Source: Eudorina sp. 2006-703-Eu-15 (taxonomy: Eukaryota > Chlorophyta > Chlorophyceae > Chlamydomonadales > Volvocaceae). Taken from it: a stretch of DNA of 64,000 nucleotides. The notes beneath the pieces were generated by a model. That model had not been told where the DNA came from and ran no database searches. It worked only from the letters and a program-made list of their open reading frames with translations. The stretch is from the NCBI GenBank assembly GCA_003117195.1, contig BDSI01000114.1, forward strand, positions 283,676 to 347,675. The letters are read 5' to 3'. Below, piece by piece: positions 44,885 to 56,337 of this stretch (position 1 is the stretch's first letter; each line of letters starts with the position of its first letter). The position numbers and the translations under genes are program-made.

Positions 44885-47800
44885 TCACAGGCCCGTGGGT
44901 CCTAGGCTGACGCCGCCGCCCAGTGTCGCCGTCGCTCCTCCGACCGACACGTTGGCGGTCGGAGCCCCCCCAGCGCCTGATGGTGGCGGCGTCATGAGGG
45001 ACGCGGCGGCGGCGACGGCGGCGGCAAAGGGGCATCCCCCAATGGCGGCTCCACTGGGTGTGGAGGCGGCAGGGGCGGCGACGGGGGAGGCGGCGTTGTT
45101 GCCGTACGCGAAGGCGTAGGCCGGCGCCGTCGCGGCCTCCTGGCGCCTGGCGGGTGCCGCCCCGGACATGTCCCGCCGCTTGACGTGCATGTACAGTCCG
45201 CCGGTGGTGTGGATGGTGGCGCCTGAAAGATGACAGGGGGAGTGCGGTCGATGGGGGTCGGGACATCCGCTCGTTCGAGAACACCTTCAACTCCTCGGGG
45301 AAGAAGGGGAAAGACCACATTCGGCAACAACGCATGGCATCGGTCAGGTGTGGGCGTAGTCCGGTACTCCGCATTTCAGGCAGACAGGCAGGCAGGCATC
45401 CGCGGAGAGTCGCGCTCACACGCCACAGACATGGCTAGCCTAGTCATCCAGAACATGTTTATTACACATGTTTATTACATAACTCTGTCTTGCCAGGCGC
45501 CATAGCGCCCCGCATCTCAGCACATCACATGATTACCAACAATCACGCCATACCACATGATCTCATCACACCGCACCACATTCCGTACCCGTGGTCATGC
45601 CCACTGGCGGCTTGGAGGTGTCCAGCACGAAGTCGTACCGCCTCAGCAGCATGGCCAGGGCCACCAGCGCCTCGAACAGCGCAAACTGGTCGCCGATGCA
45701 CTTGCGCCGGCCGCCCCCGAACGGCAGGTACGCAAAGTTCTCGGTCACCTCGTTGGGGATGGGGCCGTCCAGCGGACCGAACCTGCGGAGTGGCAACGAG
45801 GGAAGGGAGGAGAGAGGGAGGGATGGGGGGGAGGGGCAAAGGGGGTGGGTGGGTAGGGACGGGTGTATTCCGGTGGCGGGGAAAGCGCGAGTGGTGGCGG
45901 TGGGTGGCTTGCGGCGAGGCGTCCGCAGGAATCGGGGACTGGCAATACATGCTTGATGTGGGAGATACAGCCACAGCGGCAACTTGGGATGAGCACGCAA
46001 TGCGCACCGAGGGCGCCTCCAACCGCACCTACGTGAGGCGTGCGTAAACCCGTCCGCGCCCCCTACCTCCGCCTCCCTTTTCCCCCGCATCCCCGCTCGC
46101 CTCCCTTCTCCCCGCATCCCCTTCCCCCGCCTCCCTTGGCCCCGACTTGGCCCCCCCCCTCCTAATCCCATCCGGTGGGGTCTCGTCCCCCTACCTACCT
46201 CTCCGGCTTGAACTTCTCCGGCTCGTCCCACAACTTGGGTGAGCGGTGTAGGTTCCACACCGAGATGAAGAGGTCGGAGCCGGCGGGCACTTGGTACTGG
46301 TCAAAAGTGTCGTCCTGTGTGTGTTTTGGATGGGCGGGGGGCGGGGGGAAATGAGGGGGGGGGTTTAGGAAATTGGTTGACATACTTATACTGCGCTGCT
46401 GCTGGGGGGCTGGGGGCAAGGGGGTTAGGGGGGTTGGGGGGGAGCGGGGGGAGATACTGACGAAGGATGTTTTGGGCGGTGGGACCTAGGGTCAATGGCC
46501 GGTGCATCCATTCATCCATCCATGACATGTGCGTTGAACAACCGCTCGAGTAAAGACCTCGCCTTGAAACCCAGCCCAGGCCCCTCAGCCCGCTCGCACA
46601 CCTCCGCATGCACCCCAGCCTTGCCCAGACCGGCGCCGCGACGTCCGGGCAAGTCCCCCAGCCCCGCCCCCTCGGCGCCCCTCCCCACTCCACCCCCACC
46701 TGCAGCGCCCTCCGGATGAGCACCGGCGGCTGCGGGTACAACCTCATGGCCTCGTTGATGACCCGGGTGGTGAACCTCAGCTGCCGGAAGTCCTCCACGG
46801 TGGGGGAGCGGTCCCCCAGGACCTCGTCCACCTGAGGCGCATGGGAGGTCAGGTCAGTCGGACAATGGGGGGTCAGGGGGATGTATTGGAAAACACGGGA
46901 CATACCACGCGCGCGATTGGTGGGAGGCAGAGAAACTTGATAGACGCATATAATCTGCGCTGACTGCCAGAACAACAAGGGAGGGAAAGGGCTGGCAAGA
47001 TGGGAAGAGGGGGCCCATCGGTCGGATGCGACCAGACTGTGAGAGGGAGCCTGGCAAGGTCCGCCGCCTGGCCAGACCCAGCGGGCGGCAGGCACCGACT
47101 GCGGCTCAGCTCCCGCTCCCCACACACACGCACGCAGGGAAACGGGTCCCCCGCACCCGGCCCTTCCGGCCCCCCCCCCACACACACCTCCCGGCGGATG
47201 GCCTCTGTGGCCTCCGGGTGCTGCGCCAGCAGGTAGAGGGTCCAGGTGAGCACCGCCGCGGTGGTCTCGTGGCCCGCGATGAGCATGGTCATCAGGTCGT
47301 CCCGCAGCTGCTTGGACGAGATCTCGTCGCCCGAGGCCAGCAGGAAGTGCAGGATGGAGGGGTCCCGGTCGGACAGGAACTCCTCACTAAACTCCACGTC
47401 CTCCTCCTCCACCTGGACACAGACAACATGGGCAAGGGGCCGGGGGACCAGAGGCGAGCGGAGGGGAGGGGGGCCTTTGAGAGTGGGTGGCGGGTGGCGG
47501 GACTGGGTAGTGGGTGGAGACGTATGCACGGCCCCAACGGTGGCCCGGTCAGGACGGCCAACCAACAACGGGCGACATCACAGGTGGCCTTGAGCGCCTG
47601 GTTGGACAACACAGAGCGACACAGAGAGGCCAGGGAGAGGTCACAGGGCGGTGGGGGGGGAAGACGACCTGGGAGGAACCGTATGTCCGGTAGGCACCCG
47701 GTCCGGCTCGCGACCCAGTCAGCAGTTGGGGTGTGGTCAGCGGTAGTCGTCCCTCAAAGAACCCCTGCCCCGGGTTGGCGTCTGGGCCATCGGCTTGTGA

Positions 47801-50800
47801 GGGAAACGGAAATGGAGCGCTACCCTTCTGCCCCCCAGCCCGGCCACGACATCCCCCCGTTTTTCCTCGGCCAGCCTGCATCGCCCCACCCACCAGCTTC
47901 TTGCACTTGTCGATGAGGCCATCCAGCGTGTGGTTGACGACGCGGAGGGCCTCCTGGCAGCGCTTCTGGCGGGGCACCAGCAGGGTGGCTCCAGGGATGT
48001 TCCAGTAGGCGATGGGGGCGGTGGAGCGGTGCTCAGCCTCGCGGAGGACCGTGTACACCGCCTATGGGTGGGGTGGAAGGTAGGTGAGGGGATGGCCGGG
48101 GTGAGGGATGGGGGAGAGAGGAAGAGATGGCGGGAGTGGGTGCATGCATGACAGTGAGGATGACGTCGGTAGCGGTAGTGCAGTGGAATTCGAAACAGTT
48201 CAATGATCAAGTGACTGGTTAGGTGATGGTGATGGTGATGGCGCGGTGCCAGCTGCGGGAGAGCGGCAATGGCGCACAGCGACGGATGGCAGGATGACAA
48301 AACGACACAAGCAGCTAGCACCCCCCGCGGCCCCCCTGGGGACCCCCGCTGAGTCAACAACGACCCCTCGCGTCCCACCCTTAGCCCTCTCTCTCCGTGC
48401 ATCCCCCTGATAGACATCTCAATGGTGGTGGTTCATGTTACGTACGGAAAGTGGTACGGAACCCGAGAAGGCCCGACACAATCATGGCTTGACTGCGTTC
48501 CAGTACACGCGGGCCGCCCCTTCTCCCCCTTCGCCCCCCCCTCTCCCTACCCCACCTGGATGACGGGGTCGTCGTGCGTCAGCGAGTCGAAGTCGTAGTT
48601 GAAGACAGCCTTGCCGATGATGTCCAGGGCCAGGCGGGAGAAGTAGTTTTCCATGTCGATAGCGGCCCCAGAGGTCACAGCCCGGTCCAGGGTGGAGGTG
48701 CCGTGCAGGGTGCAGTCCCCGAACATGCCAACCATGGACGCAACGTACCTGCAAAGAAGCCGGGGGAGTTCTTTCGAAATGGGGTGAGGGAGACAGACGG
48801 TACATTTGGTACATAACACTGAAATATTTGAACTCCTCAGTTACCAAATCAACTGATATGCAGTATACTTCAAACAACAAGAGGTCGGGGCCCAGGAGGT
48901 GTGTGGCAGCCCGCAATCAGGCTTTTATTCGCAACCGGACACCGAAGGGGGCGCCAGCCGCCGTCTCTGCTACGTAGGCCGCCCCGGTGTCTCATTATGC
49001 CACGCGGGAGCTTGGACGCCCCACACGGTGGGTCCCCTACACACATCGGTGGCCGGCCCCCTGGGAGTTTCTGTGGGGTCTCCCAGTGGCACCTCAAGGG
49101 GTACCCCAGTGGTGCCTCGCAATAGCCCGCTACCCGCTGCTGGCAACCTTGGAACCACCAGCCTCCCGCCTCGCGGCTCGGTTCAAAAGAACCACGCACA
49201 CAGGCAGGGTTACAGGGTTGAGCCGCACGTCGCCTCAGTTCCGGACCTTAGGGAATGACCGCCCCACCAACCGGCGCCTTTCCTTCCGTGACACCATGCC
49301 TGAGCCCAGGGCAGCCCGACCCGCCCCGAGGGGGCCCCCGGACCCACTTCCTGTGAAGCGCCGGCACCACTGCCCTGCGACGAGCTTTCCAGATCTCCCC
49401 ATCAGCCGGAATCAGGCCCTGGCCGGGGGAGGGAGGTGGACGAGGGGCGAGAAACGCGATGCCAAACGCGAGGCCCGCAGGGACGAGGGGCCAAGGAGAT
49501 CAGAACGAAATCGCCGGTGAGGATGTGGCCGGGAAAAGCACGGAAGCGACTTCCAGGGGATGCAGGGCTGCAGCTCAGGCACGTCAGGTGCGTCACGGGG
49601 GAGGAGAGGCAGCACCCGTTCGTGCACATGGGGGCGGGGGTCGCGAGGTGACAGCACCACAGGCACACGACGGTGCAGCAGGAACCCCCAGCACCCCCAG
49701 CTGCTGAAGGGGGAGGAGCGCATCCTTTCCCCCTCGTTCCCTTGGAAAGTCGCCAGCCAAGGCGGCCCGTCATGCTTTCGTACTACTGCCGTACCGTGCC
49801 CATGACGAAGTCCAGGATCTCGGACAGCAATCCCTTGCTGTACTTGTCAGCATTGGTCAGCAGGATCTGTTTCGCGTAGGCGGGGTCCGAGATGATCACG
49901 AACGACTTGGGCCCAAAGCTGAGGCGGAAGATCTTGCCGTACACAAGGAACAGCTTGTACAGCGGTACGAACACAGGCTGCCCCACGATCTCGCGAATGT
50001 CACCGCGGGCCTGCTCAAAGGGGGAGGCGAAGGAGGGTGCCAGGTGAGGCCCGATGCACACAAGGAAAGCTACGGGGGATGCGATGTCTCGTAGTAGCAT
50101 GTCTTCGATTAGGGGTTTGGGGTTCAGGGATGTGTGGCGGGCACAGCGCTGCAGAGAGGACAGACTGTGCCAGGACGTAGCCCCTAAAACTCCCCCAGTT
50201 CGGGAAAGCGACTGTGGTGGTCCCGTCAGGTGGAGGGTGAATCGAACCTCAATGTCGAAGCGACATCGCGGGAGGCGAGTTAGGGGCCAAAGCAAGGGGA
50301 CGCGGAGCGGAATCGCGCTGCCGTTCTGCAGCCGGCCCTGCTGGCTTCCTCCCGCTGGCCACGGCACCCCCCGCAGCCCTTCGCGTCCTCCTGCGGGTAT
50401 GCGCCACCGGCCTCAACATCCAAACCCACATCTCAAAGGGCAACAACCACCGTTGTACCAGCCATGTACGGAACCGCACACCACACTGCCATGTAGGTGA
50501 ATGAATGAACATTATACTGGACTAGCCCCCATCTTCATATCGCATATACAACCCATGCCCCATGCATAAGCGGTGCGGATTGCGGTGGACAAGGCGCCAG
50601 CAAACTGCTGCAGTCCGTCAATTCCAGGTAGACGGACAAACAGCCGGCCGGCAACAGTAGCTCCAATTTCCCGATTGTTGCCAGGCTAAGTACGAATGCG
50701 CCGCGGGTCCCCCCCTTTGCCTCTCCTGGTTGACTGGTCCGGCGGGGACGGGTCCGAGTCACCAGTCTGCATGTGTTTGGGCGGGGTGTGGCCCCGGACG

Positions 50801-52190
50801 GCGCGCGCGGCCAGCACCATGTCGTGACCCACGCCCCTGGGTCGCCCAAATATGTCGACACATTTCCTCTACGCTCCAGGCCCAAACCCGCGGGCACCCG
50901 CAGGCGGCAGAGCGCCGCTGTCTCATCACCGTCCGCCCACCCTCAATGAGCACCCACATGGATGTAGGCGCGTTCCGCGGGGCAGGGAGGGGCGGGGGCA
51001 TTGCCGACTTCCGCAGTGGCGGCCCTGGCCCACGAGACTTGTCCCCCTGGCTGGGAGGCGCTTCGCAGTGCCCACCAGCCCACCACCGACCTCCGGCTCG
51101 CGATGTGGCCCCGATTGCCCCCAGGAGTAAGGAGCGTATCGGCACGGGTACAGCCTCGCAGAGAGGTCGAGGTATTGCGCTGCGTCAGCTGCCTGCTGCG
51201 GCTGCCTTTCCGGCAAGCGGACCAGCGGATGCTGTATATATTCATACAGAGCTGCGCACGGACAGCCACTATGCCCTACAGCACCCGCGCCACCGCCTCT
51301 CCGTCGCCATCCGTTCCTCGTCCCTGTCCTGCGTTACCTACCTCCGGCATGCGCTTCGACGCCTCGGACCGCCAGCGGCGACCCAAATCCGCGAGGAAGC
51401 GGGCCGCGGCCCGACCTGTGCAGGTGATGTGGGTGGGTGGGGGGGGGGGTGCCGGCGAGTGGTGGATGGAAAAGCACGGGACGAGGTGACAGTCAGTTAA
51501 GCGTGCGCGTATGGGGTGGCGCGATTCAGACTCCTCAAAAGGACTTGCTTACGTGGACCTCATCGTAGAATGAACGGGAAATTAAAAAAAGGGTTACGAG
51601 GTTTTGACAAGAATGGGTTAGGAGCGGCGGAACTACGAAGGAGTCAGTAGATTTGAGTACGTTTAATAGTAATTTAAAACCACCGAATCGCTTTGCATTC
51701 CCTTACCCCGCCCATCGTGCGGGTAGAAGAGCGTACCGGACGTGCAAGCAAAAGTTGCAGCGCCTTTCATTTGCTTCTACAACTACTGTCAAGTTGTTCG
51801 ACCATTGATTCTTAATGGACAACACCAGGAATTGCTGCTAGAAGGGGGTGTTGGGGTTCGAACGTTGCGTCAACGGTGCAATCCCAAAAGTGGCTCACCA
51901 ACGAGCGGCTCCTTCGCCAACGCCTGACGCAGAGGCCGTGTGATCTTCTCCTTTGTAGACCCAGCATCTGTGAACTCGCCCGACTCGATGCGCGCATCCA
52001 AGTTCACGCCCTTCGTGCGCTGTGGAATCAGGCCAAACAGCTTCCCCGACTCCCCTTGATTTCCATCGTGAGGATCCGCCCGAACAATGGGCCGGGTTCG
52101 ATGTCCAGTGACATTCCTCAAAGGGGCATGAAGAGGGCGGAACGGCTGCTGTGGGCGTCTGCCAAGCGTACGCGTCTGCTGGGGCTGCAT
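44885..52190 (-). CDS. CYP97A: Cytochrome P450 CYP97A, plastid carotenoid beta-ring hydroxylase (11 exons)
   Basis: Hydroxylates the beta ring of carotenes (with CYP97C, on the way from alpha-carotene to lutein) in the plastid. Exons: 52,190-51,899; 51,415-51,342; 50,010-49,795; 49,418-49,348; 48,748-48,556; 48,061-47,894; 47,412-47,188; 46,831-46,700; 46,314-46,199; 45,782-45,589; 45,222-44,885. Sum 2019 nt = 672 aa, all phases agree. The N-terminus ([20 protein letters not shown]...) looks like a transit peptide. Then [49 protein letters not shown]-helix AGHETT (about 384), ExxR in NEAMRLYPQ (440), FKPERFGPLDG, and heme [10 protein letters not shown] (Cys about 524). [13 protein letters not shown] favours CYP97A over CYP97C. 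A ~90-residue Ala/Pro-rich tail follows MHVKRRDM and is unusual for the family. The start is the first ATG upstream of the conserved region and could differ. Confidence 0.93.
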
Positions 52191-52630
52191 GCTTGCAAGC
52201 TGGCGGCAGCTCCTTACGGTAGGATTCAGGCAATTGGCGCGGTATCACTGGCCAAATTACACGGTAAGGACTCCCACCACGAAGCGGTTGGCTGTGCACC
52301 CAGGACCTTACAAAACCAACGGCGCACGCCCCAAGAAATCCAGCTAGCTAACTTATACTGTTGACGCAGGTGAATTATGAATGGCACAATGCAGATGTCC
52401 ACACCGTTCCATAGTCGCCGTTTGTCGCGATGCACGACACTTGCACGCTCGATCGCAAACTTGCCGGAGACACCCGACCCGTCCACAACGACATGAACTC
52501 CTTATAAAGTTGCCCCTGTATTATTTTGCTTTTTCTGGAGCCGAATCTGCGATTTGGCGGCTGACATACATTAGCTCAACTCTTTGCGTTCGAGGCCTGG
52601 TCGGCAATCTGCCCTGTTGAATTACGAAGA
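52191..52630. promoter_or_regulatory. Divergent promoter region between CYP97A and a small membrane-protein gene
   Basis: About 440 bp separates the two opposed start codons, so both 5' UTRs and core promoters must lie here or overlap. No TATA box or known light-response element was recognised with confidence. Confidence 0.5.
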
Positions 52631-53418
52631 ATGCTAGGTTTGCGTCGGAAGGCTTCTAATGTGTTGAATGCAGCCCTCGCGCTCGTTCCTGCTGGGCAAG
52701 CTGGGCTTGCCGTCAAAGTGGCGTTGGGTTTGGCGCTTGTCTTCTGGTGGACAAGTGGACCAGGAGCTGAAGAGGAAAGGTAGATGGTGGCCAACAAACC
52801 AACCATGGGAACGGTATCGGCCGATTGCGAGTTTGCACGGGCAGGGTCTTGGTCATAAGCAGTCGATTTGGTAAATTAAATCGGCTGCAATACAATCTGT
52901 AGATGTGGCATTACTGATTTGCTGATCAGCCGCTGCCGTCGGGTCGAGAATCCCCACGAACCGAGTCTTTCAGCCCCAGACCAGCCAAGCTCACCTGGCT
53001 GGCGAGCCAGCCAGTGCCAGTGGTGTGGTTTGCGTCCACAGCCTTTCACATCGTCGTGGAGCGTACATGTCGTGGTCTTCCGTCGACGCCTGTATGATTG
53101 TGGGACCCCGCCCCTCCTCCGCGCCCCGCCCGCACCGCACCGCCTTCAACGCCCCCCGCCCTTGTCATCGCGCCCCCGCATCCCCTCATCGCCCGCCTTG
53201 CCCCGTTCACCGCCCCTCCCCTTTCATCGGCCCCCCTCCCCTCATCGCCGCTGCTCTTCCCCCACAGCGACCACAAGGCCGCCCAGGACGCCGACCGCCG
53301 CTCTCAGTACACCCGGCACTACGCCTTCAAGGGCCGCGGCCGGAAAGAGTTCCTGCGCCAGGACATGAAGACGGAGGTCAACGAGCTGGTGCTCACGCGG
53401 TCGGGCGCCGGGCTGTGA
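52631..53418 (+). CDS. Small predicted membrane protein, 99 aa, two exons
   Basis: Exon 1 52,631-52,779 and exon 2 53,268-53,418. Donor AAAG|GTAGAT and acceptor CCCCACAG join in phase 2, giving 99 codons plus stop. The protein begins MLGLRRKASNVLNAALALV, has one hydrophobic segment (residues about 24-40, GLAVKVALGLALVFWW), and ends in a charged hydrophilic half (QYTRHYAFKGRGRKEFLRQD ... MKTEVNELVLTRSGAGL). The basic N-terminus plus a single anchor would suit a small organellar membrane protein, but I do not recognise the family. It is divergently transcribed from CYP97A. Exon 2 is the better supported part; the link to exon 1 rests on splice signals and phase. Confidence 0.5.
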
Positions 53419-56337
53419 GGCGGCAGGGCCCAGCGATGCGTGCTGGGCGCAGGCCCCGTGCTGCCGACCCGCAGCTTGGGGGGTGGGGGGAGGGGAGGAG
53501 GACAGCTCCGTGTCCTGGAGGGGAGCGCGGCGGCGACCCTGGCAGTATCGGACAGCCCTGTGGACAGCCCTGTGGACAGCTGCGTCCGGCGGATGCTTGC
53601 CCTGCGTTCAGCCGTACCTCCAATCGACAACCAGGCGGGTCGCGTGTGCGTCCTCGTGCGGAGCTGGATGGGCATGAGGGCGCTTTTGCAGGGGGGATAG
53701 GGGGGATAAGCTGGTTGGTGCGCGAGCTGCGTCACGGCCACAGCACCGCTGGCGAACTGCGCGGGCTGGGTCGGCTGGGTTGGTGACGCGTGGTGACATG
53801 CTGTACGGCGGGGCTGGCCAATGGCGGCTGCCTGGGACCTGTCTAGGATCTGCTCTTGTCGCTTGGCTCAGATCCGGAGTGCTCATTCAGGTTGCCACGG
53901 GCAACCGAAGCGGTCCGGTCGGGTCAGACAACTGCTTGAAGCGCGGAGGGGCGAGGGCAATGACGACCGACGTTGTCTGTGACTGAAATAGGAAGAGGCC
54001 TGATGACGGGCCTGACACCGCGGGTATCTGACTCTGCGTGTGCTTCAGTACCAAGGAGCAGTTCCTTCGGTGTACATTGCACCTGAGGTGCTACAGTCTT
54101 CCGACGGATAGGGAACGTTCCCTGGCCCCTGAAATGTGGGGTCCACCGTCGTTGAACACGGGCCAGACGTTTGCCGAGGACAACGGAGGACCAATGGGGC
54201 CGCCTGATGGCTTAGGCCGCCCGGGGTCGCTCCCGGGTCAGCGATACCAGCCGCCTCGCCGCGTTGCCCGTTGCCCTGGGGATCACCTGTTTATTCTAGC
54301 TGAGGAGCGGCTCCGAAACCGTGGCCGGCACAGAGGTCAAGACCTGGGTGGCGGCGGATCCTGGCAGGGCATGCAGACGGCGGGTGCTGCGGCTGTGACT
54401 GACGGCGGATTCGGAGGGGCAGTGGTGTTGATCCACCGGTGGTGATAGCGGCCTCTGGAGGGCGGAGGGAGCCGCCGCCAGTTCGGTTTCGCGGGAGTGC
54501 TGGCCCACCCGGATCGTGCTCTGAGCTCCTGGGGCCGATCGACGGTCGTGCAGCAGGTCGCCGTGCTTACTGCAGTGACTTGGCTGGCATCCCTGCGCCC
54601 CACGCTCTAATGCCCCCTGCACTTTCTGTGGGCCTTACAACGTTCCCTGCACGCTGACGCCCTGCGCGGCGCTCCGCTCCCCGCAGTTGGTCTGCGGTTG
54701 CTGCTGAGGGGGGCGAGGTGCAGCTGGCTGGCAAAGTGCAGCGGCCAGCAGGCGAGCCGGGTCGGCTTTGGTGATTTCGGCGTCCACCACCTCTCGGGGT
54801 CCAGGTTGCGGAAGCGATATCGGATTCGTGAGGTGGCGTGGGATGGTTAGAAGTTGAGGTGCGTCGAGTAGGGTACGTCTTCGGTGGTCACGGGCGCTGC
54901 CGGTGTCTTAATGTTATACCAGAGCGCGCAGATCGTTCTTGCCAGCTTAGGAACCAGACAGGATACGTGAGGCTGAGCGGTGGGGAGGTGTGCTGCAGTT
55001 TGGCGCCTCTGGTAGTGCCGTACACAGTGGCCGTACGCCTGGCTGCAGTACACAAACTAGGTCCGTTTTGTGGCACCGTGATTGGTGAACGTCTTCCAGC
55101 GCTGCCGTACGCATGTCGCTTGACCACAACCCCAAGCTGCCCACTCGTTTCTGCTGCATTACGTCATATCCCGTGTGAGCTTCCGTCCCAACTGCACTGG
55201 GCCGGGAGGGTCCACGCCGCCCCCTTTCCGTCCTTCAGTACGCGATGACCCGCACACGTGCAGCACCAACACAGTGAAAGCGCCTCTCTGCATGCAGTGA
55301 ACCACCTGTCTAAAGATGCGATAATGGGCGGCAGCGACAACTAAGCCGTCATACACATGCCTTTTGACTGTTCGAATGAACGCACAATATCTGCAAGGCG
55401 CATCGGTGCAAATGGAAAATTCACCAGCCCCACCGCTTTATCCCAATCAGAGCCATCCGCGCCCCCAGTTGCAACACTGGCGGCCACACCGACGTCGCCG
55501 CAACCTTTCCCCAGCGCCGGATCGGGGCATGCCCCATGTCAGAGGCGCATCTGGCCTGAGGCACACCGATCTCCAACCCCGCCCCCCGCATGGGCCCACT
55601 GTCAATAAATCTGGATCACACACACACACACAGCGCACTACTCCTGCGCATCCCGGGAGGTGGAGTCCTCGCAAGCAGCATCTGGGACCGCCAACTCCAA
55701 GCCTTGATGCGATGTACCGCCCAGCCCTCAACCGCCTGCCAAACGCGGGCGCCGGCACCGCCACCCAGAGACCGCCGGCTGTCCTTCCAGGGCCCCCGAG
55801 ATGTCCCCTGACCCCCTAGCCACTCCCTGGCGGCCCTGTGTGGCTGCCGGGACGCGCCGCCATCGCCGCGCCCGCGTCTCTGTCTCTCACGGACGTCGGG
55901 GTATCGCTGGCTGGTCAGTGCTGCCGGGCGCTGCCGACCGCAATGATTATGTGTCTACGTCTCGTCCCTTTCCAACACCACCCACCCAGTTCACAACAGA
56001 GCCCGCCCCCCGCCCCATCCAAGCAAACTGCAACCTCTGCCTCATCCTGCATCTAAAACACACAGTGCTGTGCGCGCGCGTGCAGCAAAACTCAACAGCC
56101 TCCATCCGCAAGCGGGGAGCCCCGCAAAATAAAACAAATCTCGGCCCTAGCCCGCTCTCACATTCCCACATTCCCGCATTCCCCGCAACCTGCGTCCCGG
56201 AGTCCCGACACGGAGCGTGAGGGAGGCAGGCGGGGAGAACTCGAGGGAGAGAGAAGAGCTGCCCGCAGGCAGCCGTTCGGGGTGCTCAGTCGGCGGCGGA
56301 CCGGCTGTTGGGCAACACCCGCCTACCGCCGAGTGGG
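53419..56337. other. Intergenic region, no gene recognised
   Basis: GC-rich, with many overlapping short frames but no conserved motif or convincing splice chain. A (CA)n tract lies at about 55,618-55,634. It should contain the 3' UTRs of the small plus-strand gene and of the pherophorin. Confidence 0.5.

Noticed and set aside
48899..49520. Plus-strand ORFs of 119-177 aa inside the CYP97A gene
   Set aside because: They overlap antisense to CYP97A exon 4 (49,418-49,348) and its intron 4, and show no independent support.
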